This document shows, piece after piece, positions 8,012-17,648 of a stretch of 64,000 nucleotides of DNA. How positions within the stretch are numbered: the first letter of the stretch is position 1; each line of letters opens with the position of its first letter. A program made the position numbers and the translations under genes. Origin of the DNA: Providencia alcalifaciens DSM 30120 (GTDB taxonomy: Bacteria > Pseudomonadota > Gammaproteobacteria > Enterobacterales > Enterobacteriaceae); the NCBI RefSeq assembly GCF_000173415.1, contig NZ_ABXW01000017.1, forward strand, positions 62,001-126,000, written 5' to 3'. The notes below the pieces were generated by a model. That model did not search any database, had not been told where the DNA came from, and worked only from the letters and a program-made list of their open reading frames with translations.

Positions 8012-9551
8012 AGTTGTCATAAAGAAGAATACCTATTTTGATTCCGTATCATTAATGTCTATTTCCACCAAGGCAAACCAACTGGAAAATGTTGAACAAG
8101 CATTCGTGGCGATGGCAACAGAAATGAATAAAGGTGTTTTAAGAAACTTAGGTTTATTAACACCAGAATTAGAAGAGGCAAAAAACGGCGATTTAATGAT
8201 AGTAATTAAAGGTCCGAGTGAAGATGCAAATGACGCAACACTTATTGCCATCGAGGAACTTTTTAATAAGAAAAACCAAGGTGGCGGGCAGCACGAAGCC
8301 AAGTACGCCACTATTAATTCAGCAAAAACGCATATTCCAGAGGCTAACTTAGCCATTATCTCGGTGAATGGGCAATTTGCGGCTCGTGAAGCGCGTATTG
8401 CACTTGAAAATGATCTTAACGTGATGCTGTTCTCCGATAATGTCTCGATTGAAGATGAGCTGGCTCTAAAACAGCTCGCTAGCCATAAAGGTTTATTGAT
8501 GATGGGACCCGACTGTGGGACGGCGATCATCAATGGTACCGCGTTATGTTTTGGTAACAATGTGCGTCGCGGTAGCATCGGGATTATTGGCGCATCAGGG
8601 ACGGGAAGCCAAGAACTCAGCGTACGTATTCATGAATTTGGCGCTGGTGTTTCCCAGTTAATCGGGACGGGTGGTCGTGATCTGAGTGAAAAAATTGGCG
8701 GCATCATGATGATTGATGCACTGAAAATGCTGGATGCAGATGATGAAACCCAAGTTATTGTACTCATTTCGAAGCCACCAGCACCTATGGTTGCCAAGAA
8801 AGTGTTAGAACAAGCAGAAAAATGCCATAAACCAGTGGTGGTTTGTTTCTTAGGTAGCCAGCCATTACCGGATGACAAACCAGGCTTAACATTTGCTCAA
8901 GGTACCAAAGAAGCGGCACTGAAAGCCGTGTTGCTGACGGGTATTCGCAAAGAAGATTTAGACCTCCATCCTCTCAATTTACCTTTAATTGATGAAGTGA
9001 GAGAGTTACTGAAACCGGAACAAAAATACATTCGTGGTTTATTCTGCGGCGGAACGTTGTGTGATGAAGCGATGTTTGCGGCGTTAGAAAAATACGATGA
9101 TGTTTACAGTAATATTCAACCTAACCCTGACTATCGCTTAAAAGATATCAACAAAAGTGTTGCTCATACCTTCCTAGACTTTGGTGATGATGATTTTACC
9201 AATGGTAAGCCACACCCAATGATTGACCCAACAAACCGTATTGAACGTTTACTGCAAGAAGCCCGTGATCCGGAAGTTGGCGTGATCATGATGGACTTTG
9301 TTCTTGGTTTTGGTTCTCACGAAGATCCGGTTGGCGTGATGATTGAGGCTATCAAAGCCGCCAAATCAATAGCAAAACAGGATGGTCGTGAGCTGGTGAT
9401 CCTTGGTTATGTATTGGGCACTGACCAAGATACGCCATCGATGGATGCTCAAGTCAAGATGCTGACTGATGCAGGCGTGATCTGGGCGAGTAGCAGCACC
9501 AATACAGGTTTATTAGGACGTGAGTTTGTTTGGAAAGGGGAAAAAGCGTAA
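8001..9551 (+). CDS. allF: AllF (FdrA) subunit of oxamate carbamoyltransferase
   Basis: This 516-residue FdrA-family protein has the usual length. It has succinyl-CoA-synthetase-like folds: a Rossmann segment GSIGIIGASGTGSQELSVRI near residue 190, LIGTGGRDLSEKIGG, and a second nucleotide-type domain beginning near LFCGGTLCDEAM. An ACT-like N-terminal domain (SVSLMSISTKA) is also typical. It acts with AllG and AllH on oxalurate or a similar carbamoyl donor. Its stop TAA overlaps the allG ATG by one base (TAATG). Confidence 0.85.
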   Translation: MSTKVVIKKNTYFDSVSLMSISTKANQLENVEQAFVAMATEMNKGVLRNLGLLTPELEEAKNGDLMIVIKGPSEDANDATLIAIEELFNKKNQGGGQHEAKYATINSAKTHIPEANLAIISVNGQFAAREARIALENDLNVMLFSDNVSIEDELALKQLASHKGLLMMGPDCGTAIINGTALCFGNNVRRGSIGIIGASGTGSQELSVRIHEFGAGVSQLIGTGGRDLSEKIGGIMMIDALKMLDADDETQVIVLISKPPAPMVAKKVLEQAEKCHKPVVVCFLGSQPLPDDKPGLTFAQGTKEAALKAVLLTGIRKEDLDLHPLNLPLIDEVRELLKPEQKYIRGLFCGGTLCDEAMFAALEKYDDVYSNIQPNPDYRLKDINKSVAHTFLDFGDDDFTNGKPHPMIDPTNRIERLLQEARDPEVGVIMMDFVLGFGSHEDPVGVMIEAIKAAKSIAKQDGRELVILGYVLGTDQDTPSMDAQVKMLTDAGVIWASSSTNTGLLGREFVWKGEKA

Positions 9552-10966
9552 TGACTTCATTATTTAAACAACCATTGAACGTAATTAATATTGGCATTGA
9601 AATGTTCAGTGATGATCTGAAAAAACAGCACGTTCCGGTAACTCAATTGAATTGGACGCCGCCAGGTCAAGGTAACGTAGCCGTGATCCGTGCGCTTGAC
9701 CAAATTGAAGGTAATGCCACGTTACAAGCAAAAATCGCCGCAGCGAATGCGCAAGCTCTTGAACGCATTATTCAGTCTCAGCCTGTATTAATCGGCTACG
9801 ACCAAGCGATTAATGTGGTTCCGGGTATGACGAAAAACACTATTCTACATGCGGGTCCTCCAGTGGCTTGGCAGGATATGTGTGGCGCGATGAAAGGGGC
9901 AGTGACGGGCGCACTCGTTTTTGAAGGACTTGCGAAAGATTTGGCGGATGCAGAACGTGTAGCTGCTTCTGGCGAGATCATTTTCTCCCCATGTCATGAG
10001 CATGATTGTGTGGGTTCCATGGCGGGTGTGACATCGGCATCGATGTTTATGCATATCGTTGAAAACAAAACCTATGGCAACCGAGCGTTCACCAACCTGA
10101 GTGAACAGATGGCAAAAATTTTACGTATGGGCGCCAATGACCAAAGTGTAATTGACCGCTTAAATTGGATGCGTGATGTTCTGGGACCTATGTTGCGCGA
10201 TGCGATGAAAATCGTCGGTGAAATTGATTTACGTTTAATGCTAGCGCAAGCGTTACACATGGGTGATGAATGTCACAACCGCAATAATGCGGGAACAACC
10301 TTGTTGATCCAAGCATTGACGACGGGGATTATTCAAACCAATTTCTCGGTCGCTCAGCAAAAAGAAGTCTTTGATTTCGTTGCAAGTAGCGATTATTTCT
10401 CAGGTCCAACATGGATGGCAATGTGTAAAGCTTCAATGGATGCAGCGCACGGTATCGAGTACAGCACAGTCGTGACGACTATGGCTCGTAATGGTTATGA
10501 GTTTGGCTTACGTATTAGTGGGCTACCAGGACAGTGGTTTACTGGACCTTCACAGCAAGTTATCGGTCCGATGTTTGCAGGGTATAAACCGGAAGATTCG
10601 GGGCTGGATATTGGTGACTCAGCGATTACGGAAACGTACGGTATTGGCGGATTTGCGATGGCAACAGCACCGGCTATCGTAGCGCTAGTCGGGGGAACGG
10701 TTGAGGAAGCGGTCGATTTTTCTCGCCAAATGCGAGAAATCACTCTTGGCGAAAACCCGAACGTGACGATTCCATTGTTGGGCTTTATGGGCATCCCGAC
10801 AGCGATTGATATCACGAAAGTTGCGGCAAGCGGGATTCTACCGGTGATCAACACAGCTATCGCGCATAAAGATGCGGGTATCGGAATGATTGGGGCAGGG
10901 ATTGTACATCCTCCGTTTGATTGTTTCGAAAAAGCCATGCTTTCTTACGCGAAACAATATGCCTAG
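9551..10966 (+). CDS. allG: AllG (YlbE, DUF1116) subunit of oxamate carbamoyltransferase
   Basis: This protein of about 471 residues belongs to the DUF1116 family. Conserved features visible here include WTPPGQGN, HAGPPVAWQDMCGAMKGAV, FSPCHEHDCVGSMAGVTSAS and HRNNA-type RNNAGTTLL. I chose the ATG at 9551 (TAATG junction with allF) over the TTG seven codons upstream because GGAAAGGGG lies at the right distance before it. It is followed by a strong hairpin and then the permease gene. Confidence 0.85.
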   Translation: MTSLFKQPLNVINIGIEMFSDDLKKQHVPVTQLNWTPPGQGNVAVIRALDQIEGNATLQAKIAAANAQALERIIQSQPVLIGYDQAINVVPGMTKNTILHAGPPVAWQDMCGAMKGAVTGALVFEGLAKDLADAERVAASGEIIFSPCHEHDCVGSMAGVTSASMFMHIVENKTYGNRAFTNLSEQMAKILRMGANDQSVIDRLNWMRDVLGPMLRDAMKIVGEIDLRLMLAQALHMGDECHNRNNAGTTLLIQALTTGIIQTNFSVAQQKEVFDFVASSDYFSGPTWMAMCKASMDAAHGIEYSTVVTTMARNGYEFGLRISGLPGQWFTGPSQQVIGPMFAGYKPEDSGLDIGDSAITETYGIGGFAMATAPAIVALVGGTVEEAVDFSRQMREITLGENPNVTIPLLGFMGIPTAIDITKVAASGILPVINTAIAHKDAGIGMIGAGIVHPPFDCFEKAMLSYAKQYA

Positions 10967-11004
10967 TTGTTATTTAGCTCAATATTAACTAAGCAAAAAA
11001 TAAT

Positions 11005-11022
11005 GCCCGATTTCGGTCGGGC
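11005..11022 (+). other. GC-rich hairpin between allG and the permease gene
   Basis: The stem gcccga/tcgggc closes a short loop 38 bases after the allG stop. No T run follows on the plus strand (gataaaaataaag), so it looks more like a processing or stabilising stem than a full terminator. Partial reduction of downstream expression is possible. Confidence 0.5.
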
Positions 11023-11123
11023 GATAAAAATAAAGCAACGCATTCCCTGAATTATTCAGTGGCATAAGAGATAGACCGTCAACAACGTGCTGCTTATGGT
11101 GTGAGGGGAATGGGAGTAAGAAT

Positions 11124-12686
11124 ATGAGTCTATTAAATATTAAATGGAAACGTGGTGATTTGGCGGCTTATTTTGGTTTGATGACCAATAACCTCACGAA
11201 CCTACTCACCATGATGGGCTTACTGATTTTTGTTGTCGGCATCCCAGCGGAAATTGTTTATGGTCGTATTGCCCCTGCATTTGGTTTTGCAGTATTACTT
11301 GCCAGTGTGAGCTACGCTTACTTTGGTCAGCAAATGATTAAGCAAACAGGGCGAACTGACGTCACAGCATTACCATCAGGTCCAAGTGCACCTTCTATCT
11401 TCACGGTCACTTTTTTAGTTATCATGCCGGTTTATCAAACCACGAAAGATCCTGAATTTGCGCTGCAAATCGCGTTGGTTTGGTGCTTTGTTGAATCGAT
11501 GATTTTAGTGGGCGGATCTTTCTTGGGTGAAACCATCCGTAAAATGATCCCTCGCACCGTCTTATTATCTTGCCTATCAGGTCTTGGATTACTGCTACTG
11601 GCAATGAACCCGATGTTGCAAGCTTTCGAAGCACCAACGGTTTCCTTTATTGTCCTGCTGTTAATTTTCATTAACTGGTTTGGTAAAAAACCTATTTTTG
11701 CACGTATTCCTACCGGATTGTTACTGCTTATCGCGGGGTCAGTCTTGGCGTGGGTTTCTGGGTTGCAAAGCCCTGAAGCGATTACGGCATCCATGGCGTC
11801 ATTTGGCTTTAACCCGCCAAGTATTCATGTGGATAGCTTCTTCCAAGGTTTACCTCATGCACTGCCTTACTTAGCATCCGCAGTACCATTAGGTTTAGCT
11901 AACTATATCTTCGATCTTGAAAATATTGAAAGTGCTCATGCCGCAGGTGACGAGTACAACACACGCAAGGTGATGTTAGCAAACGGCTTATCTTCAACGG
12001 TGGGTGTGGTACTGGGTAACCCATTCCCAGTCACTGTTTATGTTGGACATGCTGGCTGGAAAGCCATGGGTGCGAGTGTCGGTTACACCTTGGCATCCGG
12101 TATCACGATGTTCATCGTACCGCTATTTGGTATTGGGGCATTTATGTTAGCGGTGATCCCAATGACTGCGATTGTGCCTATCTTGGTGTTTATCGGGGTC
12201 GTGACCGCAAACCAAGTTGTTCGAGAAACGCCGAAAATTGAAGTACCCGTCATTTTCATCTGTCTGTTCCCATGGATAGCTAACTGGGCATTGACGATGG
12301 TCAATAGCGTGATGGGGGCTGCAGGGACATCTGCAAGTGCCATTGGTACGGAAGTTTTATTACACAAAGGTGTTTATTATCAAGGTCTTGTTCACTTAGG
12401 TAACGGTGCACCACTGGCGAGTATGTTATGGGGCTGTATTGCTATCTTCGCTATCTTAAATAAACCATTACGTGGTGCGATTGCAGCAGCAGTCGGTGCG
12501 GTTTTGGTCTTCTTCGGTATCATTCACTCTCCAGCAGTGGGCATTGCGACAGGATCAACATTGATGTTTGTCTACGCATACCTCATGATGGCCGCTTTGT
12601 TTGTTATCAAACATTTTTTAGATGGTCGCCAAACGGTGGAGCAGCAACAAGCTGAGAAAGCTGAAAAGCTTAGCAAATCAGCGTAA
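11124..12686 (+). CDS. NCS2/AzgA-like permease (xanthine/uracil permease superfamily)
   Basis: This 520-residue inner-membrane protein has about twelve to fourteen hydrophobic segments. Blocks such as TALPSGPSAPSIFTVTFLV, ANYIFDLENIESAHAAGDEY and GNPFPVTVYVGHAGWKAMGA place it in the nucleobase:cation symporter-2/AzgA-like group. GGGGAATGGGAG lies before the ATG. Sitting inside the carbamoyltransferase operon, it most likely imports the operon's substrate, a carbamoylated or ureido compound. The exact substrate cannot be read from sequence. Confidence 0.75.
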   Translation: MSLLNIKWKRGDLAAYFGLMTNNLTNLLTMMGLLIFVVGIPAEIVYGRIAPAFGFAVLLASVSYAYFGQQMIKQTGRTDVTALPSGPSAPSIFTVTFLVIMPVYQTTKDPEFALQIALVWCFVESMILVGGSFLGETIRKMIPRTVLLSCLSGLGLLLLAMNPMLQAFEAPTVSFIVLLLIFINWFGKKPIFARIPTGLLLLIAGSVLAWVSGLQSPEAITASMASFGFNPPSIHVDSFFQGLPHALPYLASAVPLGLANYIFDLENIESAHAAGDEYNTRKVMLANGLSSTVGVVLGNPFPVTVYVGHAGWKAMGASVGYTLASGITMFIVPLFGIGAFMLAVIPMTAIVPILVFIGVVTANQVVRETPKIEVPVIFICLFPWIANWALTMVNSVMGAAGTSASAIGTEVLLHKGVYYQGLVHLGNGAPLASMLWGCIAIFAILNKPLRGAIAAAVGAVLVFFGIIHSPAVGIATGSTLMFVYAYLMMAALFVIKHFLDGRQTVEQQQAEKAEKLSKSA

Positions 12687-12760
12687 TAAGCCAATCTTTA
12701 TAGTGGGTGTACTCAGTACGCCCACTCTCTGCCAAATTTTCGGTATCAGGATAGTTAATC

Positions 12761-13711
12761 ATGAAAGAACTCGTGGTTGTTGCCATCGGGGGCAACAGTA
12801 TTATTAAAGATAACAGCAGCCAATCCATTGAAGCTCAAGAAAAAGCAGTTCAAGAAGTGGCTCAGCACATCAGCGATATGCTTAAAGGTAATTACAATAT
12901 TGTGCTGACTCACGGTAATGGACCGCAGGTAGGGTTGGATTTGCGTCGCGCTGAGATTGCCCATGTGACGGAAGGCCTACCGTTAACACCTCTGGCTAAC
13001 TGTGTAGCAGATACTCAAGGGGGTATTGGCTATTTAGTCCAGCAAGCACTCACTAACGTATTAGCTCAGCAGCAGCATCGCCAAGCGGTAACTGTCGTGA
13101 CTCAAGTCGAAGTGGATAAGAATGACCCTAACTTTGCTGCCCCGACGAAGCCAATTGGTGCGTTTTTCAGCAAAGAGCAAGCTGAGTTGTTGCAAAAGGA
13201 GAACCCAGACTGGCATTTTGTGGAGGATTCGGGACGTGGATACCGCCGCGTGGTGGCATCCCCGGAACCTAAGCGAGTGATTGAATCTGCGGCCATTCGC
13301 ACATTGACCGAACATGATTATGTGGTTGTGGCGGCGGGTGGTGGTGGTATCCCTGTGGTGAATAATGGACGGGGCGGTTATCAAAGTGTGGATGCCGTGA
13401 TTGATAAAGATTTATCGACGACATTGTTGGCTAAAGAGTTGAATGCCGATATTTTGATCATCACCACGGGCGTTGAAAAAGTGTGTATTCACTTTGGCAA
13501 ACCGGAACAAAAAGCGCTTGGTGAAACTTCCACGACGGATATGCAGCGTTATATGGCAGAAGGACATTTCCCTGCGGGGAGCATGCTACCGAAAATCGAA
13601 GCCAGTTTATCGTTTATCGCTAATGGCGGTAAGCGCGTGATTATCACGACTCCTGAAGCGCTGCCTGCGGCGTTACGTGGCGAGACGGGAACCCACATTA
13701 TTCAAGGCTGA
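12761..13711 (+). CDS. allK: carbamate kinase (AllK/ArcC family)
   Basis: This 316-residue carbamate kinase has the full family signature: AIGGNSI near the start, LTHGNGPQVGLDLRRAEI, AAGGGGIPVV, a conserved K/D pair in DAVIDKDLSTTLLA, and GSMLPKIEA near the end. It transfers phosphate from carbamoyl phosphate to ADP, giving ATP, CO2 and ammonia, which is the energy-yielding step after AllFGH. E. coli pairs YbcF (AllK) with the same three subunits. Confidence 0.9.
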   Translation: MKELVVVAIGGNSIIKDNSSQSIEAQEKAVQEVAQHISDMLKGNYNIVLTHGNGPQVGLDLRRAEIAHVTEGLPLTPLANCVADTQGGIGYLVQQALTNVLAQQQHRQAVTVVTQVEVDKNDPNFAAPTKPIGAFFSKEQAELLQKENPDWHFVEDSGRGYRRVVASPEPKRVIESAAIRTLTEHDYVVVAAGGGGIPVVNNGRGGYQSVDAVIDKDLSTTLLAKELNADILIITTGVEKVCIHFGKPEQKALGETSTTDMQRYMAEGHFPAGSMLPKIEASLSFIANGGKRVIITTPEALPAALRGETGTHIIQG

Positions 13712-13718
13712 GTCTCAC

Positions 13719-13741
13719 TCGACCTCACGATATGAGGTCGA
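13719..13741 (+). other. hairpin between the kinase and amidohydrolase genes
   Basis: A perfect 9-base-pair stem (tcgacctca/tgaggtcga) with a 5-base loop starts seven bases after the kinase stop. The following sequence is only attatcgatg, with no T run, so it may attenuate or stabilise rather than fully terminate. Confidence 0.5.
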
Positions 13742-13764
13742 ATTATCGATGATAAGGAGTTGCT

Positions 13765-15147
13765 ATGGATGTAGAACAATTGTCGGGCAGAAGAGAATTT
13801 CTGACCACGAGTGCAAAAGTGGTAGCCGCTTGTACATTATTAGGAGCGATGTCTGCGGGAGCAGCGCCACAAAATGTACCGCAATCTGGTGTTTCTCGTA
13901 TTGAGGATAAGCATTATTATTTAGATGATGCATTACTGGAAACGGGCTTTAACTTCCGTGATAGTACGGTTATTGGCACGCAAACTGCGTTACAAACCAT
14001 CGAGATTAATGATGGAAAAATCGTGGCGGTTTTACCTAACAAGCAGCATCCTAACTCAGCGTTGAATGCCTATAGTGCACAGGGTAAATTGATGCTGCCT
14101 GCATTTCGAGATATGCATATCCATTTGGATAAAACCTTCTACGGCGGACCTTGGCAAGCACCGCAATCCCGTGAAGGCAAAACCATTATGGATATGATCA
14201 CGTTAGAGCAGAAAATGTTGCCTGAATTGCAGCCTTTCACTCAGGAACGAGCGCATGGATTGATCGATCTGATTCAATCCCAGGGTTCGACCATCGCGCG
14301 CAGTCATTGCAATATTGAACCTGTTTCTGGATTAAAAAACCTTGAAGCACTGCAAACGGTGTTGGATAAACGTCAGCAAGATCTCACCTGTGAAATTGTG
14401 GCTTTCCCTCAACATGGTTTACTGCTATCAAAATCAGTCCCTTTGATGCGAGAAGCGATGCAAGCGGGGGCGCACTATGTGGGCGGGCTAGATCCGACCA
14501 ATGTTGATGGGGCGATGGAAAAATCCCTTGATGCGATGTTCCAGATTGCACTGGATTATAACAAAGGGATTGATATCCATCTGCATGAGACAAGCCCAGC
14601 AGGACTTGCCGCTATCAACTATATGATAAAAACGGTGGATGAAAACCGAAGCTTGCGTGGCAAGGTGACAATTAGTCATGCCTTTGCATTAGCTATGTTA
14701 AATCCTGAAGATGCCGATGCGATGGCAAAACGCTTGGCTGAGCAGCAGATCACTATAGCCTCGACCGTGCCTATCGGGACATTGCATATGCCATTAAAAA
14801 CGCTGAATAAAAATGGTGTGTTTGTGATGACAGGGACTGACAGTGTGATTGATCACTGGTCGCCATTTGGTCTCGGGGATATGTTAGAAAAAGCCAACTT
14901 ATATGCGCAGTTGTACACGCGTCCGGATGAGTTGGCATTATCTCGTTCCCTTGCCATCGCCACGGGCAATGTATTGCCGTTGGATGAAAAGGGCCAGCAA
15001 GTGTGGCCAGCAAAAGGCGATGATGCCAGTTTTGTGCTGGTGGATGCCTCTTGCTCAGCAGAGGCGGTTGCGCGTATCTCTCCAAGGCAAGCTGCGTTCC
15101 ATAAAGGGTATTTGGCCAGTGGTGCAGTTGAAAAGTCATTAGGCTGA
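13765..15147 (+). CDS. Tat-exported amidohydrolase, cytosine-deaminase-like fold
   Basis: This 460-residue protein starts with a twin-arginine signal (GRREFLTTSAKVVAACTLLG) ending near AGAAP, so it should be periplasmic. The metal-dependent amidohydrolase motifs are complete: MHIHLDKTF, the DIHLHET histidine, ISHAFA, and the TGTDSVIDHW aspartate. Residues are arranged as in cytosine deaminase and related ring hydrolases. AAGGAG precedes the ATG. As the last gene of the operon it may open or deaminate a cyclic precursor in the periplasm before uptake by the permease; the substrate is not known. Confidence 0.75.
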   Translation: MDVEQLSGRREFLTTSAKVVAACTLLGAMSAGAAPQNVPQSGVSRIEDKHYYLDDALLETGFNFRDSTVIGTQTALQTIEINDGKIVAVLPNKQHPNSALNAYSAQGKLMLPAFRDMHIHLDKTFYGGPWQAPQSREGKTIMDMITLEQKMLPELQPFTQERAHGLIDLIQSQGSTIARSHCNIEPVSGLKNLEALQTVLDKRQQDLTCEIVAFPQHGLLLSKSVPLMREAMQAGAHYVGGLDPTNVDGAMEKSLDAMFQIALDYNKGIDIHLHETSPAGLAAINYMIKTVDENRSLRGKVTISHAFALAMLNPEDADAMAKRLAEQQITIASTVPIGTLHMPLKTLNKNGVFVMTGTDSVIDHWSPFGLGDMLEKANLYAQLYTRPDELALSRSLAIATGNVLPLDEKGQQVWPAKGDDASFVLVDASCSAEAVARISPRQAAFHKGYLASGAVEKSLG

Positions 15148-15234
15148 GAGCCGTTGTTTATATAGGCGTAGTTAATAACACATTGATCTATAACATTAAT
15201 TTATAAATAATAGGTTGTAAATCAAGGTTATAAA

Positions 15235-15260
15235 GCCCACATTGGTGGGCTTTTGTATTT
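15235..15260 (+). terminator. intrinsic terminator ending the oxamate-type operon
   Basis: The stem gcccac/gtgggc is followed by ttttgtattttta. It lies 88 bases after the amidohydrolase stop. Confidence 0.8.
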
Positions 15261-15291
15261 TTATGACGTAGCGAATTTAAATGCGAGGAAC

Positions 15292-16320
15292 TTAATCGTT
15301 TTTATAAATCGCGACTTGCGGTTTGCCATCATTACCGATTGTTCCGCGATACATGCCTTCAGAGTTAAACTCCATGGCATAGTTACCTGATTTATCTAAC
15401 ACAATCACGCCACCACTTCCGTTGAGCTCTTTGACTTCATCCAGTGCATTACGGGCTGCTTGGTCAATCGGGGTTTTGTTGTATTTGACTTGAGCGGCAA
15501 TGTTATGTGCGGTGGCTGTGCGGATAAACATTTCACCAGAGCCGGTGGCGGAAACCGCGACAGTGTTATTGTCTGCATAGTTACCCGCTCCAATAATTGG
15601 AGAGTCACCAACGCGACCAAAGCGTTTGTTAGTCATGCCGCCCGTGGAGGTTCCTGCCGCAATATTGCCGTTTTTATCGAGTGCGACCGCGCCAACAGTG
15701 CCATATTTATAGTCATACATCATCGGGTCAACAAAGAGAGCCGCATTTTTGCCATCGTGATCGAGAACCACTTTCTCTTTTTCTTTTGCTTTTTGGAGCT
15801 GTTCCCATCGGAAGTCGGTACGAAAGTAGGATGGATCAACAATTTCAAGGCCTTGTTCTGCCGCGAATTGTTCTGCACCTTTAGATACCATCATGACGTG
15901 AGGGCTTTTGGTCATGACGGCATAAGCGGCATTAATCGGATTTTTGATATTGGTGACGCCCGCGACAGCACCTGCTTTGCGGTTGCTACCATCCATAATA
16001 GAAGCATCCATTTCATTTTTACCCTCATGGGTAAATACCGCCCCTTTCCCTGCGTTAAACAGTGGGGAATCTTCCATGACATTGATCGATGCTTGAACTG
16101 CATCGAGGCTGCTGCCTCCTTTGTTGAGTACGGCATAGCCGGCTTCCAACGCTTGTGTGAGCTTTTCTTGATACTCTTTTTCTTGTTCGGGAGTGATAGT
16201 GTTTTTTGTAATAGTACCGGCTCCCCCGTGGATCACTAATCGGATTGGTGGCTCGCTTGCTGCATAAGCGTGCAAAGAAAATGAAGCTGCAAATAAACAT
16301 CCTAGTAGAGATAATTTCAT
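15292..16320 (-). CDS. iaaA: isoaspartyl peptidase/L-asparaginase (plant-type Ntn hydrolase)
   Basis: This 342-residue protein has a cleavable signal peptide (MKLSLLGCLFAASFSLHAYA), so the enzyme is periplasmic. The Ntn-hydrolase hallmarks are LVIHGGAGTI at the new N-terminus, the autoprocessing site YGTVGAVALD with Thr208 as nucleophile, and GTSTGGMTNKRFGRVGDSPI. After self-cleavage the subunits hydrolyse isoaspartyl dipeptides and asparagine. It stands alone on the minus strand, convergent with the upstream operon, and is not obviously linked to either neighbour. Confidence 0.9.
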   Translation of the reverse strand: MKLSLLGCLFAASFSLHAYAASEPPIRLVIHGGAGTITKNTITPEQEKEYQEKLTQALEAGYAVLNKGGSSLDAVQASINVMEDSPLFNAGKGAVFTHEGKNEMDASIMDGSNRKAGAVAGVTNIKNPINAAYAVMTKSPHVMMVSKGAEQFAAEQGLEIVDPSYFRTDFRWEQLQKAKEKEKVVLDHDGKNAALFVDPMMYDYKYGTVGAVALDKNGNIAAGTSTGGMTNKRFGRVGDSPIIGAGNYADNNTVAVSATGSGEMFIRTATAHNIAAQVKYNKTPIDQAARNALDEVKELNGSGGVIVLDKSGNYAMEFNSEGMYRGTIGNDGKPQVAIYKND

Positions 16321-16537
16321 GGGTTATATCCTTCCAGTTATTTAGTTATTAGTCACTTTTTGAGCAAAAAAAGTATAGGATTGAAAATAGATAGCTAACA
16401 ATATTGTTCGGTAAGTTCTGTGAGAGTGGTTGAAATAATTGCTTGAAATTTCAGTAAGACAAGACAGAAAATGAGTGGTTATGAAGAGGAAGCGTTTTGA
16501 TATTTGGCGATGGTGAGATCGCCAAATGATGGGTAAT

Positions 16538-17569
16538 TTACTTTGTAGCAAGCTCTTTTCGGATAATCTCAGCACCCGCACTTAAGGCATTGAGCTTACC
16601 TCTAGCAACGTCGCGCGATAATGGCGCCATGCCACAGTTGGTTGATGGGTACAGCTTATCTGCATCAACAAATTGAAGGGCTTTTCGCAAGGTATTGGCG
16701 ACTTCTTCTGGCGTTTCTATGGTATTTGTTGCCACATCAATGGCGCCGACCATCACTTTCTTTCCGCGGATCAGTTCAATTAAATCCATTGGTACATTGG
16801 AGTTGTGGCATTCTAGAGAAACAATATCGATGTTTGAGCTTTGCAGTTTTGGGAAAGCTTCTTCGTATTGTCGCCATTCTGAACCTAGCGTTTTTTTCCA
16901 ATCGGTATTGGCTTTGATACCATATCCATAACAGATATGTACCGCTGTTTCACATTTCAGCCCTTCAATGGCTCTTTCTAGCGCAGCAATTCCCCAGTCG
17001 TTTACCTCATCAAAAAATACGTTAAATGCTGGTTCATCAAACTGGATAATATCGACCCCCGCAGCTTCTAACTCTCTCGCTTCTTGGTTAAGAATTTTGG
17101 CAAATTCCCACGCTAATTTTTCACGACTTTTATAGTGATTGTCATAGAGTGTATCAATCATGGTCATTGGACCGGGTAATGCCCATTTTATCGGCTTGTT
17201 GGTTAATTGGCGTAAATACTTGGCATCTTCCACAAATACGGGTTTTTGACGAGCGACTGCGCCGACCACGGTCGGTACGCTGGCATCGTAACGGTCGCGA
17301 ATTTTAACGACCTGACGCTTCTCAAAATCGACACCGCTCAAATGCTCAATAAAGGTCGTGACAAAGTGTTGACGAGTTTGTTCGCCATCACTGACGATAT
17401 CGATCCCAGCGCGCAGTTGGTCATCGAGTGATAAACGTAGCGCATCTTGTTTGCCTGCGATAAGTTCTTCGTTATGCAATTTCCATGGCGACCAGAGTTT
17501 CTCTGGTTCTGCTAACCAAGATGGCTTAGGTAAGCTACCGGCAGTTGAAGTGGGTAATAATCTTTTCAT
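16538..17569 (-). CDS. mesD: MesD, folate-independent core methionine synthase
   Basis: This 343-residue protein matches only the C-terminal catalytic half of cobalamin-independent MetE. It has STAGSLPKPSWL at the start, DIVSDGEQTRQHF, ALPGPMTMIDTLYDNHY, IQFDEPAFNVF, and the zinc ligands His/Cys in VHICYGYG and STNCGMAPL. The N-terminal folate-binding half of MetE is missing. Together with the DUF1852 gene upstream, this is the MesD/MesX pair, a folate-independent methionine synthase reported to need MesX and oxygen. The pair is on one strand, separated by 79 bases. Confidence 0.85.
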   Translation of the reverse strand: MKRLLPTSTAGSLPKPSWLAEPEKLWSPWKLHNEELIAGKQDALRLSLDDQLRAGIDIVSDGEQTRQHFVTTFIEHLSGVDFEKRQVVKIRDRYDASVPTVVGAVARQKPVFVEDAKYLRQLTNKPIKWALPGPMTMIDTLYDNHYKSREKLAWEFAKILNQEARELEAAGVDIIQFDEPAFNVFFDEVNDWGIAALERAIEGLKCETAVHICYGYGIKANTDWKKTLGSEWRQYEEAFPKLQSSNIDIVSLECHNSNVPMDLIELIRGKKVMVGAIDVATNTIETPEEVANTLRKALQFVDADKLYPSTNCGMAPLSRDVARGKLNALSAGAEIIRKELATK

Positions 17570-17648
17570 GACAGGTGACCTTTTATTTTATTTTTAGTTA
17601 TGCGTTATTTTGTGAAAGCGAATTGATTTTCTAAATCGATGCGCTCTA

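Noticed and set aside
10495..10938. 147-codon frame on the minus strand
   Set aside because: Antisense to allG, with Pro/Ile-rich composition typical of shadows.
15460..16239. 259-codon open frame on the plus strand
   Set aside because: It lies wholly antisense to the clear isoaspartyl peptidase gene and has no protein-like motifs; it is a frame shadow.
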